DNA of 64,000 nucleotides from Leptolyngbya subtilissima AS-A7 (GCF_039962255.1 NZ_JAMPKY010000001.1:248001-312000), one strand, 5' to 3'; shown: positions 25,235-34,994, counted from the first letter of the stretch. Made by a program: numbers and translations. Notes: generated from the sequence alone by a model not told the origin.

Positions 25235-27960
25235 GCGGGCTTCAACGCCTGGGCACCAGTGACATTGTGGCCCACAACCGGGCAGCTCTGGCTGAGCTCA
25301 AGCGGGCGATTACCCTCAGGCCCAATCGCTTTTCGCTGGTGCTGGCTCGGTGTAACTACTCGCGCTTGCAGCGGCTGATGGTCGATCATTTGCAGACCTA
25401 TACGCCCCTAGTGGAGCGATCGCTGCCCACCCACGTCACTACTCTGCTCCAAGCGTTGACCCTGCCCCCCGACTCCCCATTACCTTCGGCGCTGATGGTG
25501 ACCGGTCTAGAGCAGCTGGAAAATGCTGCGGCGGTGTTTAAAGCCGCTAACCTGGGGCGCAACGCCTTTCCCCAAGCACTGCCGTTTCCGGTGGTGCTGT
25601 GGGTGAGCGATCGCACTCTGGCCGTTCTCAACCGCCATGCTCCCGACTTCAAGAGCTTTGCCGCTGCCCCTATCCCCTTTGAGTATCCCCCCGGTGAGCT
25701 GATCGACTCACTCCACGCCAGCGCTAACGACTTATTTGCCACCATGCTCTCATTGGGGGATAGCAGCCCCCACCCCGCCGAAGCCACCGACTTTCAACCG
25801 GGGTCGACCTTGCGCACAGAGCTAGAGTTTGCCCTGGCCGACATTGCCCAAACCCACGCCACCCTCGGCAGTGAGCTCACGGCCAGCCTCGACTTTCTCA
25901 AGGGCCGCGACGCCTTTAGCCGCAGCGACCTCGATGTGGCCCGCTATCACTTCGAGCAAAGCTTGAACTACTGGCAAAAATCCACCCGTGCCCATCCCCC
26001 TACCTCCCCACCTCTGACTCCGCCACCCCCTACCCCCCGTCAAAAACAAGCTGTCCTCCTCTTCTATCTGGGGGCGACCTGTCGCAGCCAGGCCATTCTG
26101 CAGCGGGTGGTCTACGATCGCATGCTGCACAAGGCTGAGAGCTACTTCACCGCTTGCCTGCGCATTTTTCGCGACCTGGGGGAGCCCGACCTGGTGGGCA
26201 AATTTATTCACGCCCTGGCGGAGGTGCAGCAAAAACTGGGGGCCTGGACTGCTCTGGCCCGCACCGCCCAGGAGGGGTTGACCCTGCACCGCCAAGACCC
26301 CATTCGCCTAGCCCGCAACCACGGCTACCTGGCGGAGGTGGCCCTGGCCCAAGGCGATGCTGCCACCGCCAAAACCAATGCTGAGCGGGCGTTGAATATT
26401 CTGGCGATCGCAGGGGCTGTTACTACCGGTTCCGCTAGCGAATCCGATGCCGAGTCGTCTCGCTCTGCCCTAGCGATGGCTAATCAGTATCAGCGGGGTT
26501 GGTACCTCTTTCTGCTGGGGCGGGTGTACATTGCCCAGGTGCAACCCGAGGCGGCTACTACCCTGCTCGAAGCGGCCTACACCTATACCGATCCCAACAC
26601 CGATCTGCCCCTCTACCGCAGCATTCTGCAAACGCTGCAGCAGCAGTATTACCAGCAAAAAAAATACCGCGCCGCCTTTGGGGTCAAGCTCAAGCAGCGC
26701 CAGGTCGACACCCGCTTTAAGTTGCGCGCCTTTATTGGGGCAAGCGAAATTCAGCCCCAGGAGCCCCTGCGGGGTGGCGAGGGCTCTTCCCGGGCGCTGC
26801 TGGCCACCGAAATTCAGTCCTCGGGTCGCCAGGCCGATGTCGATGCCCTCACCGATCGCCTGGAGCAGGCCCGCTACCCGCTGGTGATTATTCATGGGCC
26901 GTCGGGGGTGGGCAAAAGCTCGATCCTCTACGCCGGGCTGATGCCCGCCCTGAGCAAGTCGTTTCCTGAAGGGCGATCGACCCTAGCGGTGCTGGTCAAG
27001 GGCTACCGCGACTGGCCCGATGAGGTCAACCAGGCTCTGGCTCGTGCCCTACAGCAGGTCAGCGAGGCCGACGGCATTCCCCCTGCGGCCCCCATTGACC
27101 CCATCGACCTGAGCGATCGCCTCAAACGCCTCACGGAGCAGAGCTATCGGCAAATCGTGCTGATTTTTGATCAGTTTGAAGAATTTTTCGTCGATGCCGT
27201 AGAGCTGACCCAGCGCCGCGACTTCTACGCCTTCTTGCTCGACTGCCTCAACACCCCTTACCTCAAGGTGGTGCTATCCCTGCGCGAAGACTACCTCCAC
27301 CACCTACTCGAAATTGAGCGCGGCTTTGACCTCGATATTCTCAACAACGACATTCTCAGCCGAGAATACCGCTACTACCTGGGCAATTTTAAGGCCACCG
27401 ACGCCAAATTTTTAATCCGCCGCCTCACCGACGACGCCCACTTCTACCTCGAAACGGCCCTGATCGACCAGCTGGTGGCTGACCTATCGACCCCCATCGG
27501 CGAGGTGCGCCCAATCGAACTTCAGGTGGTGGGGGCTCAGCTCCAGCGCCAGGAGATCAACACCCTGGTTGAATACCTTGACTTGGGAAACTCTCCCAAA
27601 GAAACCCTGGTGCAAAATTTTTTGGGCACCGTTGTGGACGACTGCGGCGCGGAGAATGCCGATCTGGCCCGCTTGGTGCTTTATTTGCTCACCGATATTG
27701 ATCGCGACAGCCGCCCCTATCGCCCCCAACGCAGCCGAGAAGACATCGAAGAAGAGATTAAACTGCGCGGTGCCGTCTATCAATCAGACCAGCTCGACCT
27801 AGTGCTCGATATTCTGGTGGGCTCGGGCCTAGTGTTTTTGCTGCCCGATATTCCTATCGATCGCTACCAGCTGGTGCATGACTATCTGGTCAGCTACGCC
27901 CGTCGGGAACCGCCTGCGCGCTTGCTCAGCAAACTGCGGCGCAGCCGAGCTTTGGGGTGA
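25231..27960 (+). CDS. STAND NTPase with degenerate N-terminal NTPase and TPR-like middle (second gene of pair)
   Basis: 909 aa. Residues about 25-180 read like a second NTPase fold that has lost its P-loop: RFSLVLARCNYSRLQRL where Walker A would be, SALMVTGLEQLE as a Walker B-like strand, then VVLWVSDRTLAVL. Residues about 200-520 are helical with TPR-like periodicity (ARYHFEQSLNYW, AESYFTACLRIF), interrupted by a Pro-rich linker PPTSPPLTPPPPTPR near 256. Residues about 535-900 match a nSTAND1-type domain: RQADVDALTDRLEQ, Walker A GPSGVGKSS (556-564), Walker B IVLIFDQFEEFF (Asp647), LSLREDYL sensor, and winged-helix QLVHDYLVSY. Translationally coupled to the preceding NTPase. Missing the usual WD40 or TPR C-terminal sensor of large STAND proteins; the TPR-like part sits N-terminal. 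Confidence 0.82.
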   Translation: MSGLQRLGTSDIVAHNRAALAELKRAITLRPNRFSLVLARCNYSRLQRLMVDHLQTYTPLVERSLPTHVTTLLQALTLPPDSPLPSALMVTGLEQLENAAAVFKAANLGRNAFPQALPFPVVLWVSDRTLAVLNRHAPDFKSFAAAPIPFEYPPGELIDSLHASANDLFATMLSLGDSSPHPAEATDFQPGSTLRTELEFALADIAQTHATLGSELTASLDFLKGRDAFSRSDLDVARYHFEQSLNYWQKSTRAHPPTSPPLTPPPPTPRQKQAVLLFYLGATCRSQAILQRVVYDRMLHKAESYFTACLRIFRDLGEPDLVGKFIHALAEVQQKLGAWTALARTAQEGLTLHRQDPIRLARNHGYLAEVALAQGDAATAKTNAERALNILAIAGAVTTGSASESDAESSRSALAMANQYQRGWYLFLLGRVYIAQVQPEAATTLLEAAYTYTDPNTDLPLYRSILQTLQQQYYQQKKYRAAFGVKLKQRQVDTRFKLRAFIGASEIQPQEPLRGGEGSSRALLATEIQSSGRQADVDALTDRLEQARYPLVIIHGPSGVGKSSILYAGLMPALSKSFPEGRSTLAVLVKGYRDWPDEVNQALARALQQVSEADGIPPAAPIDPIDLSDRLKRLTEQSYRQIVLIFDQFEEFFVDAVELTQRRDFYAFLLDCLNTPYLKVVLSLREDYLHHLLEIERGFDLDILNNDILSREYRYYLGNFKATDAKFLIRRLTDDAHFYLETALIDQLVADLSTPIGEVRPIELQVVGAQLQRQEINTLVEYLDLGNSPKETLVQNFLGTVVDDCGAENADLARLVLYLLTDIDRDSRPYRPQRSREDIEEEIKLRGAVYQSDQLDLVLDILVGSGLVFLLPDIPIDRYQLVHDYLVSYARREPPARLLSKLRRSRALG

Positions 27961-28140
27961 CGCTGGGTGCTTAGCTTATCCACTGGTACGCAGCAAGGGG
28001 AAGCCTGAATGTGTTTAAAGTCACCTGCTCAATGAAAATATCGCTCTTTTTTTGGGGAATCATTGATTTGCATCTACCTTAAGGCGTAATCTGAATCTAT
28101 TCCTTAAGAGGGATGCAAAGTCGCCCGATAGAGTTGCCGT

Positions 28141-28422
28141 ATGAATGACACCTGGCTTTCAGATTACGTTATTTACTCAGAACGAGCAGGGCAAGGCTAC
28201 GCCCGACGAGCCTGTCGCCCCCTAGAATCCCACATTAAAAAGATGCTGGGGCTGCCCATTAGCGAAGTCTCTATCCAGGCCGAAATCAAATATCTTAGCC
28301 TGGTTGCCGGCGGTGCGACCTGCGAGTGCCCGGCCTGTAAGCTCAGAGCCCCTGGCAGTGCCGGCATCTTCTGGGCCGTCACCCGCAAAGACGCCGTGGA
28401 AAAGGTCTTTGAGGTAGAGTAA
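28141..28422 (+). CDS. Small hypothetical protein with CxCxxC motif
   Basis: 93 aa that I do not recognise. It has a basic N-terminal third, a predicted helix LESHIKKMLGLP, and TCECPACK (three cysteines in CxCxxC spacing) near residue 60-66, suggesting metal binding or a redox site. No signal peptide or membrane segment. ATG 28141 lacks a clear ribosome site. It lies 180 nt after the NTPase pair on the same strand and could be a downstream member or independent. A hairpin follows at 28484. Confidence 0.5.
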   Translation: MNDTWLSDYVIYSERAGQGYARRACRPLESHIKKMLGLPISEVSIQAEIKYLSLVAGGATCECPACKLRAPGSAGIFWAVTRKDAVEKVFEVE

Positions 28423-28483
28423 ATCAAACCTCTGCTAGGGAGCAAAATTTCCTCGAAAATCTTGTTTCGCACTAGTTAATCCC

Positions 28484-28517
28484 GATGCCCATTATTCTGT
28501 GAGGAATAGTGGGCATC
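28484..28517. terminator. Hairpin between convergent genes
   Basis: 14-bp stem GATGCCCATTATTC / GAATAGTGGGCATC (one G-T mismatch type pair) with a 6-nt loop, between the small cysteine protein and cysC. No T-run on either strand; may act as a bidirectional transcript end. Confidence 0.55.
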
Positions 28518-28620
28518 ACTGCTATAGCGGTAAAGAAACTTGCGCCTACAGTCCGGGGGAGCCTGCCGTCGGATTGCCCAATTTGATGGCAGGCTAGGAT
28601 GCCGTCACTAATAGCGTTGG

Positions 28621-29172
28621 CTAGGCTACCGCTGCCGCCGCCAGGTAGCCCATGGCTTCGAGCTTGTCAATCACCTGGGCCACGCTCTCTTCGACGGATT
28701 GTTGATCGGTGTGGCAGTGCACCTCGGGGTTGAGGGGCGCTTCGTAGGGGTCGTCAATGCCGGTGAACTGCTTGATCTCGCCAGCGCGGGCTTTTTTGTA
28801 GAGGCCTTTGACGTCGCGGTCTTCGCAGACGCTGAGGGGGGCATCGACAAAGACTTCCACAAAGTCACCTATGCGATCGCGCACCGTATCCCGCGCCTCG
28901 CGATAGGGCGAAATCGCTGACACTAGCACCACCACGCCGTTGCGAGTCAGCAGGTGCGACACAAAACCAATACGGCGAATGTTTTCATCCCGGTCTTCTT
29001 TGCTAAAGCCCAGGCCCTTGGTTAGGTTAGTGCGCACAACATCGCCGTCGAGCACCTCGAGCTGGCAACCCCGCTGGCGCAGTTCGGCCTCCAGAGCCCG
29101 AGCGATGGTCGATTTACCCGACCCGCTCAACCCCGTAAACCAGATCGTTACTCCACGCTGCGCTGTCGCCAT
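28621..29172 (-). CDS. cysC: Adenylylsulfate (APS) kinase
   Basis: Phosphorylates APS to PAPS in assimilatory sulfate activation. 183 aa, full family length. Walker [10 protein letters not shown] (14-22), DGD after strand 2, [12 protein letters not shown], and the C-terminal lid [20 protein letters not shown] all match CysC. Cytoplasmic. The serine that is phosphorylated in many family members is present in ISPYREARD. No other sulfate genes adjoin it here. Confidence 0.96.
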   Translation of the reverse strand: MATAQRGVTIWFTGLSGSGKSTIARALEAELRQRGCQLEVLDGDVVRTNLTKGLGFSKEDRDENIRRIGFVSHLLTRNGVVVLVSAISPYREARDTVRDRIGDFVEVFVDAPLSVCEDRDVKGLYKKARAGEIKQFTGIDDPYEAPLNPEVHCHTDQQSVEESVAQVIDKLEAMGYLAAAAVA

Positions 29173-29209
29173 TGGCCCATTCCGTAAACTGCTCTATAAA
29201 TTAAACCAC

Positions 29210-30232
29210 TTACTGGCCCCCTACCTTGGCCGTTAGCTTTTTCTGACCCTTACGGCTGCCAAACTGGTGGGCATAGACGTAGGTAAACTCGCCCCCCAAA
29301 AAGAAAATTTGGCTGGTGAGGTAAATCCATAGCATGAGCACCATGACCCCACCCACCACCCCGTAGGAGCGAAACTGACTGCCTAGGCTAATTACACTGT
29401 TGCTGATCAGCTGCTGCAAGATTAGCCACAGAACGGAAGTGAGCAGTGCCCCCAGCCACACATCGCGCCAAGCCACACGGGTGCTAGGCAGAGTTTTATA
29501 GAGCACCATGACCACCAACGTCAGCGTCACGAAAGAGATGCCTAGCCGCAGCCACGATAGCAGCTGTACCTGATCGATCGCCAGCACCGTCACCCACTCG
29601 TTCACCCCTTCCAAAATCTTGGTAATGGTGCCGATAGCAATGTTGGAAAGCAGCGACACAAAGATCAGGCTGGTGGCCCCAATCACCAGCAAAAACGCCA
29701 GAAACCGCCGCCACAAAAAGATAAAAGCCACTTCTCCCATGCCGTCAAAGCGGTGGTGACTGGGCTTGGTGTGCCAAATTTTGTCAAAAGACCGGCTGAG
29801 GGCCCCAAAAAAACCGCTGGAGGTAAACAGCAAAATGCCAAAACCGACGATGCTGGCGCTAGTGCTGCCGTTATGAAACTCTATGAGGGTGGCCTGCACT
29901 AGGGGAAAGGCGTCGGGGGGCAAAGCCTCCTGGGCGAAATGGAGCACGGCGTTGTAGGCATCGGTGCTGGGGCCAATGAGAAAACCCACAATGCTCAACG
30001 ACACCAAAATCATCGGAAACATTGAAAACAGGGCGTAGTAGGCGAGGGCGGCACCCATCTCAAGGCAATCGTCTTGCTGCCACTTCATCAGGGTGCGGCC
30101 GATCAGCTTGGTCCACGCTGACTGCCCCACTCGATACTTAAAAAAATCGAGCATAGCCGCGTTGTTGATCCATTGGTGTGCCAGTGACCATGCGCGTCGC
30201 CAATGCTCTAACCGCGCCAGTTGTCTCCTCAT
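29210..30232 (-). CDS. YihY/virulence factor BrkB family membrane protein
   Basis: 340-aa inner-membrane protein with about six transmembrane helices. Family signatures: DDCLEMGAALAYYALFSMFPMILV near the N-terminus (cut here to GAALAYYALFSMFP), GFGILLFTSSGFFGALSRSFDKIW, and WLGALLTSVLWLILQQLIS followed by GGVMVLMLWIYLTSQIFFLGGEF. A basic tail (RKGQKKL) faces the cytoplasm. Function of the family is uncertain; older labels such as ribonuclease BN are wrong for it. The gene ends 37 nt before the cysC start on the same strand, so the two may be co-transcribed with this one first. Confidence 0.88.
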   Translation of the reverse strand: MRRQLARLEHWRRAWSLAHQWINNAAMLDFFKYRVGQSAWTKLIGRTLMKWQQDDCLEMGAALAYYALFSMFPMILVSLSIVGFLIGPSTDAYNAVLHFAQEALPPDAFPLVQATLIEFHNGSTSASIVGFGILLFTSSGFFGALSRSFDKIWHTKPSHHRFDGMGEVAFIFLWRRFLAFLLVIGATSLIFVSLLSNIAIGTITKILEGVNEWVTVLAIDQVQLLSWLRLGISFVTLTLVVMVLYKTLPSTRVAWRDVWLGALLTSVLWLILQQLISNSVISLGSQFRSYGVVGGVMVLMLWIYLTSQIFFLGGEFTYVYAHQFGSRKGQKKLTAKVGGQ

Positions 30233-30573
30233 TCTACTGACCCTATTTGTTCGCTAGAGGGTTGTGCCAGCTACCTACAGTGGCACAAAACACAAAAAGT
30301 AGAGCACTAAAGGACAAAATTGCTCGGTTTTGGGGCAATTCTCTTTCAGAGAGGCTGTGCCAAGCCCCGAAAACACAGGGTGTAGCTCTCAGCTCTCACA
30401 GCTCCATATTGTCAAATCCCTGCCGGGAAGGACGATCTACTGTGGCAGTTTCTACCAGTAGCTCAGGGCACCTACCGTTGACAAAAATGAGCTGCAAAAT
30501 GCAGCCCCGCCGCACTCAGCTGCCGAGCGAGCTACAAAGACGTATTTGCTTCTATGAATGGCTTTGACTGGCG
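30233..30573. other. Intergenic region without supported gene
   Basis: 341 nt. A plus-strand open frame exists (30247-30567) but has no family look, no ribosome site and irregular composition, so I do not call it. Nothing else stands out. Confidence 0.5.
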
Positions 30574-30801
30574 TCAGCTCGCTGATACTTTGACGCTGAC
30601 TTTCTCACGCTTGGGGGCGGGAGCTACTAGGTGGGGGGCGATCGCCTGCATGGGGGCAACCTGAGGAGCCGTGGTGGTCACGTTCTGGGCGGCTTCAGTT
30701 TCATCCATTTGGTCGCAGAGAGCTTTAGATAGGGCCATAGCAGAGTAGATACCCGCCAAATAAAGCACAATATCAAACGCTCCAAAGTACAGATGGAACA
30801 T
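30574..30801 (-). CDS. Small single-helix membrane protein
   Basis: 75 aa: a short N-terminal membrane segment (YFGAFDIVLYLAGIYSAMAL), then an Ala/Pro-rich tail ending in a basic KREKVSVKVS. AGGAGG about 9 nt before ATG 30801 is one of the best ribosome sites in the window, which is why I accept it despite lacking a known family. Role unknown. Confidence 0.6.
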   Translation of the reverse strand: MFHLYFGAFDIVLYLAGIYSAMALSKALCDQMDETEAAQNVTTTAPQVAPMQAIAPHLVAPAPKREKVSVKVSAS

Positions 30802-31014
30802 GAGCCTAGCCCTCCTAGCGCATAAGGTTATTGCCGATACTACCCCATCCTTTATCAGGGTTCCAAGGGGGCAAAGTAATGGCTCTGCATAAAGCCCTAG
30901 CCAGTAGACAGGCAGTGGGCAGATTTTGATGAGGACAACTGGCTAGAAGTGCAGAGCTGCTGTTGAGAGTTCACCTAAGTGACTTGATATAACCCTTGAG
31001 ATGAAACAGAGGCT

Positions 31015-31827
31015 TCAGTTGCCCCAAAATTGGCGAAAATCTTCGTCTTGGTCGCTGAGCTGTGCCCAGGGGGCACCCCACTGCTGCACAATCTCCGTCA
31101 GGCGATCGCAAGCGGGGCGTTCGGTAGCGTAGTGACCCGCATCGATCAGCACGAGGTTGCGATCGCGTCCTTCCTGAAACTGGTGAAACTTGCAGTCTGA
31201 GGTCAGGTATGCCTGTGCCCCGGTTTTAGCTACCGCTCCCATGAAGCTGGCGCCACTGCCCCCCAGCACCGCTACCCGGCTAATGGTTTGGGTTAGATCG
31301 GCGGCGGGGGAATAGATTAGGCGTGGCGGCGAGAGCTTGGCTTGGATCAGATCTAGCAGCCCTTGCAGACTGAGGGCGGGGCTGAGGTCGCCTACACGCC
31401 CGTAGCCAATGCCAGGTTGGGTAGGAACCACGGGTTCTGGGTTTTGCAGGTGCAGCACCTGGGCCAGCAGGTCGGCGGTGCCATCTTGCACCTGGTCAAA
31501 GTTGGTGTGAGCGGTGTAGATGCCAATGTTGTGGGCGATCGCCTGGCGCACCATATCCCCCACTGGGTCGCCCTGAATGACGCGCTTCAGCGGGCTAAAA
31601 ATCAGTGGATGGTGGGCCAAAATTAGGTTTACGCCTACGCCTTGCTGACGGAGTTTGAGGGCTTCGGCCATCACTGCCAGGGTGGGCGTGAGGCATACCA
31701 GCACATAAGCCGGTTCGTCGAGCAGGCCGGGCTGCACTTGCCAACCACAGTTGTCCCAGTCTTCTTGCCAGGCGGGGTTGGCCCAGGCTTCGAGTTTAGA
31801 GATCAGATCTGCGATCGCGAGAGCCAT
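31015..31827 (-). CDS. Nif3-like dinuclear metal centre protein
   Basis: About 270 aa, DUF34/NIF3 family (YbgI/YqfO type), which form hexameric rings with two metals per subunit. Signatures: WDNCGWQVQPG, LAHHPLIFSPLKR (His-His metal ligands), YTAHTNFDQVQDGTADLLA (His, Asp ligands), and C-terminal YLTSDCKFHQFQEG with DAGHYATERPAC. Family function is debated; links to GTP cyclohydrolase are annotation carry-over. ATG 31827 is preferred over an in-frame GTG at 31836. Confidence 0.92.
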   Translation of the reverse strand: MALAIADLISKLEAWANPAWQEDWDNCGWQVQPGLLDEPAYVLVCLTPTLAVMAEALKLRQQGVGVNLILAHHPLIFSPLKRVIQGDPVGDMVRQAIAHNIGIYTAHTNFDQVQDGTADLLAQVLHLQNPEPVVPTQPGIGYGRVGDLSPALSLQGLLDLIQAKLSPPRLIYSPAADLTQTISRVAVLGGSGASFMGAVAKTGAQAYLTSDCKFHQFQEGRDRNLVLIDAGHYATERPACDRLTEIVQQWGAPWAQLSDQDEDFRQFWGN

Positions 31828-31929
31828 AAAAAACACCGCTGACCAGGGTAGCCAGCTCCAGGAGAAAACCCTCCTAGTTTACCGCGTTACTCCCTGGCCA
31901 ACGGCATCAGGAAGAGCTGTTGAGTGTGC

Positions 31930-32277
31930 TTACTTGGTCAAATTGCTCAGAGCGGCTTTGATCTTATCGATAGGCGAAGTGGCCTGGCCAGAGTTAGCGG
32001 GGGTGTTCATCTGGTTGGTATCGGCGTTTTTCTGCACTTCGTTCAGCCCTTGGTTGGCTCGGTCGATTACCTTGTCGCCGTCAAGGGCATTCTCAGGCTG
32101 CACCGATTTTTCAGCTTCGTTGTATACGCCGTTGAGGGGGGCTGTGCCCTGGGTGGGGCTACTAGGGGTACTGCTATTGGCCAGAGCAGGGGTAGCGGTC
32201 AGCAGCACCAGCATGCAGGAAAGAGCGATCGCAACATTGCGTGCCCAGGCCATCGCTGAAGCAAAAAAGGTATTCAT
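31930..32277 (-). CDS. Small exported hypothetical protein
   Basis: 115 aa from ATG 32277, chosen because GGAG lies 8 nt upstream and because a signal peptide starts there (basic WARN, hydrophobic VAIALSCMLVLLTATP, cleavage after ALA). The mature part is short, hydrophilic and rich in Asn/Gln/Pro with an amphipathic end (PIDKIKAALSNLTK). In-frame sequence up to 32403 is not like coding sequence. I do not recognise a family. Expected in the periplasm or thylakoid lumen. Confidence 0.7.
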   Translation of the reverse strand: MNTFFASAMAWARNVAIALSCMLVLLTATPALANSSTPSSPTQGTAPLNGVYNEAEKSVQPENALDGDKVIDRANQGLNEVQKNADTNQMNTPANSGQATSPIDKIKAALSNLTK

Positions 32278-32472
32278 AGTCGGTCTCCAGAATCGGATAG
32301 GAAAACTTATTTCGGCGATTTGGTGGTTCTGTCTCATCACCACTTGCCAAAGCTCCCCAGTTCTAGCGATTCGTCCACCCCAATTGAATCCCCCCACAGA
32401 CATAGGTAGGAGGTAAAGATAGAGAGCATCAGCGTTCTATCTTTAGGCAGAGACAGGGCACCACAAGGTGTT

Positions 32473-34383
32473 CTAGCCAGCTTTGACCAAAAATTTCTCC
32501 GGAATTTGAGTATATTCGCTGACAATTTGGCGAAATTCTTCGCCGTCCACGGTCTCGCGCTCTAGCAGTACGTCTACTAAGTGATCCATCAACACGCGGT
32601 GCTCGCGCAGCAGGCTGCGGGCGCGATCGAGGCAGGTTAAGGCAATGCCGCGCACCTGGGCATCGATTTTGCTGGCCATTTCCTCCGACACCTCGCTGCG
32701 GGGCATCAGGTTGCGGCCTAGGAACACCTGGTTGTCCATGCTTTCTAAGGCTACGGGACCAAGCTCAGACATGCCGTAGAGGGTGACCATTTGACGGGCC
32801 AGGTTGCTCACCTGTTGAATGTCGCCGCTGGCTCCGGTGGTGGTTTCGTCGTCACCAAACACCTCGGCTTCGGCGGCAAAGCCTCCCAGGGCTACGGTGA
32901 TGCGATCGATCAGCCAGTTGCGGGTGTAGAGGCCGCTATCGATGATGTCTTCGTTGGGCAACGACTGGGTAAAGCCCTCAATGCCGCCCGATCGTGGAAT
33001 GATCGTCACCTTGTTCAGCTCGTCGGAGTGGGTGAGCAGGGTGGTGAGCAGAGCGTGGCCAACCTCATGGTAGGCGGTCATGCGCTTGCGGCTGCTGTCG
33101 AGCAGAGGGGTGAGGCTGAGGCCAATAGTGATGCGATCGATCGCATCTTCAATCTCGGTCATGCCCATCGACTCTTTGCGGCGGCGGGCGGTGAGAATGG
33201 CCGCTTCATTGAGCAGGTTGGCCAGCTCAGCTCCAGAAAAACCGGGGGTGCGCCGCGCCACTGCCTCAAGGGAAACCTCGGGCTCAATCTTTTTGTTGCG
33301 GGCGTGCACTTCCAAAATTGACAGCCGCCCCTTGTAAGTGGGCAGGTCAACCACCACCTGACGGTCAAAGCGGCCCGGACGCAGCAGCGCCAGGTCGAGC
33401 ACATCCACCCGGTTGGTGGCGGCAATCACGATGATGCCGCTGTTGCCCTCAAAGCCATCCATTTCGGTGAGCAGCTGGTTGAGGGTTTGCTCACGCTCGT
33501 CGTTGCCGCCGCCGATGCCCGCGCCCCGCTGGCGACCCACGGCATCAATCTCGTCAATGAACACAATGCAGGGGGCATTCTCTTTGGCTTTGCGGAACAG
33601 GTCGCGCACCCGCGATGCGCCTACACCCACAAACATTTCCACAAATTCAGAACCGGAGATGCTGAAGAAGGGGACGGCGGCCTCGCCCGCGATCGCCTTA
33701 GCCAGCAGGGTCTTACCCGTACCAGGCTGACCAATCAGCAGCACCCCTTTGGGAATGCGCGCTCCAATGGCGGTAAATTTCTCCGGGCTCTTGAGGAAGG
33801 TAACTACCTCTTGCAGTTCTTCCTTGGCCTCCTCGATACCAGCTACATCGTCAAACACGACGCCGGTTTTGGCCTCCATCTGGAAGCGGGCCTTCGACTT
33901 GCCAAAGCTCATGGCGTTGCCTGCCCCTGCCGCCGATCGCCGCAGTAGCAGCAATAGCCCAAAAATTAGAATCAGCGCCAGCAGCGAATTGGTAGCCAGC
34001 CAGGCCAGAGCACCGCTGCTCGACGAGTCGCGAATTTCTACATCGACATCGTTGGCGCGCAGGCGGCGAATCAGCTCAGCGTTGCGCTCTCCGGCAAACA
34101 GCGCCACTTGTTCTGGTTGGGCGTCTTCAGCGGCATCCTCGAGGGTGACGTAGGCAATGCCTCGGGTTTCATCTAAGTCAACCTGTTCGACCTGACCCTG
34201 CTCAATTTTCTCTAAGAACTGCCCATAGGTCAGCCCTTCAGGCTCGCCCTCGGCCTGGGCAAGGGCGGGGGGCAGCGGCATCAGGGTTTGTAGCAAAAAC
34301 CAGCCAATAGTCATGACACCCGTGGCGGTTGCGCCAGTGCGGGGGCGGAGGGCAGCCTGCTTGCCAGGGAAACGTAGGGTCAT
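32473..34383 (-). CDS. ftsH: ATP-dependent zinc metalloprotease FtsH
   Basis: 636-aa membrane AAA protease that removes damaged membrane proteins, including photosystem II D1 in cyanobacteria. N-terminal helix (about 22-43), periplasmic/lumenal domain, second helix (about 127-148), AAA module with Walker A GQPGTGKT (218-225), Walker [10 protein letters not shown], the RPGRFDR arginine fingers, and zinc site HEVGH (439-443) followed by a later Asp ligand. Cyanobacteria have four FtsH paralogues forming homo- or hetero-hexamers (FtsH1/2/3/4); this one has the length and features of the group, but I cannot assign a number. It stands alone, downstream of tRNA-Asp on the same strand. Confidence 0.96.
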   Translation of the reverse strand: MTLRFPGKQAALRPRTGATATGVMTIGWFLLQTLMPLPPALAQAEGEPEGLTYGQFLEKIEQGQVEQVDLDETRGIAYVTLEDAAEDAQPEQVALFAGERNAELIRRLRANDVDVEIRDSSSSGALAWLATNSLLALILIFGLLLLLRRSAAGAGNAMSFGKSKARFQMEAKTGVVFDDVAGIEEAKEELQEVVTFLKSPEKFTAIGARIPKGVLLIGQPGTGKTLLAKAIAGEAAVPFFSISGSEFVEMFVGVGASRVRDLFRKAKENAPCIVFIDEIDAVGRQRGAGIGGGNDEREQTLNQLLTEMDGFEGNSGIIVIAATNRVDVLDLALLRPGRFDRQVVVDLPTYKGRLSILEVHARNKKIEPEVSLEAVARRTPGFSGAELANLLNEAAILTARRRKESMGMTEIEDAIDRITIGLSLTPLLDSSRKRMTAYHEVGHALLTTLLTHSDELNKVTIIPRSGGIEGFTQSLPNEDIIDSGLYTRNWLIDRITVALGGFAAEAEVFGDDETTTGASGDIQQVSNLARQMVTLYGMSELGPVALESMDNQVFLGRNLMPRSEVSEEMASKIDAQVRGIALTCLDRARSLLREHRVLMDHLVDVLLERETVDGEEFRQIVSEYTQIPEKFLVKAG

Positions 34384-34494
34384 AGACGGTTTAACTCAGC
34401 GAAACTTTACCCGACGCTAGTATCGCCAGATACCGGATGGGCTGTTCACTAGTCTAACCCTCTCGTCCTGAAATGACCGCCTAGCCTACATACC

Positions 34495-34529
34495 TTTTGC
34501 CCCGCAAATTAAACATTCGCGGGGCAAAA
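34495..34529. repeat. 11-bp perfect hairpin between tRNA-Asp and ftsH
   Basis: TTTTGCCCCGC / GCGGGGCAAAA with a 13-nt loop, 18 nt after the tRNA-Asp 3' end on the minus strand. Likely stops or processes the tRNA transcript; A- and T-tracts are within the stem rather than after it. Confidence 0.65.
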
Positions 34530-34546
34530 GAAGAATTTGTGTAGAA

Positions 34547-34620
34547 CGGGCCTGACGGGATTCGAACCCGCAACTTCCGCCGTGACAGGGCGGTGCTCTA
34601 ACCAGTTGAACTACAGGCCC
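34547..34620 (-). tRNA. tRNA-Asp(GUC)
   Basis: 74-nt cloverleaf on the minus strand: acceptor GGGCCTG/CAGGCCC, discriminator G, anticodon stem CCGCC/GGCGG with loop CTGTCAC (anticodon GTC), T loop GGTTCGAATCC. CCA is not encoded. Confidence 0.97.
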
Positions 34621-34706
34621 ATGACTTAGGCAATTTCTATAGTGCGGCCTGGTGGGGCTTTTGTCAAACGACTGGCGAGAATTTCTAAAATTTTCTTTGA
34701 ACCCCA

Positions 34707-34994
34707 CTATTCCAAGAACTGGATCACCGTCACTGTGGGGGTGGATAGGTGGTCGTAGCGGCTGGCGGTGGCCTCGATTTGGCGCAGCTGACCCAGGGCC
34801 AAACTACAGGGCATGCCGTACTTGGCCTGCACGCGATCGCTGGCGATGGTCAAGGCAGTGCGCGATCGCTCCACAAAATCCGTCAGCGAATAGCTGGTAG
34901 CAGGGGCGAAGTAGTCTTTCACCACTAGCGATGGGGAGTAGCAGGTGTCTTGGTTGCCGTCGGGCCATTGGATTTGGAAGCGAATTTCGGGCAT
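34707..34994 (-). CDS. MSMEG_0570-family nitrogen-starvation-response protein
   Basis: 95 aa from ATG 34994: MPEIRFQIQWPDGNQDTCYS opens like the family, with VVKDYF, SLTDFVERSRTAL and the final VTVIQF. Such small proteins are usually encoded in a conserved cluster with a flavoprotein, a radical SAM protein and a GNAT enzyme in bacteria responding to nitrogen limitation; none of those neighbours is in this window. Upstream in-frame codons up to 35114 are translated repeat DNA (PTHPPA-like) and are rejected as coding. Biochemical role unknown. Confidence 0.72.
   Translation of the reverse strand: MPEIRFQIQWPDGNQDTCYSPSLVVKDYFAPATSYSLTDFVERSRTALTIASDRVQAKYGMPCSLALGQLRQIEATASRYDHLSTPTVTVIQFLE

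Noticed and set aside
30247-30567. Plus-strand frame of 106 codons
   Set aside because: No ribosome site, irregular composition, no family; lies in a gap between two minus-strand genes.
32791-33321. Plus-strand open frame opposite ftsH (176 codons)
   Set aside because: Antisense shadow of the AAA/protease domain; no recognisable protein features.
34495-34529. Classical rho-independent terminator
   Set aside because: The stem is perfect, but no T-run follows on either strand, so it is listed only as a hairpin.
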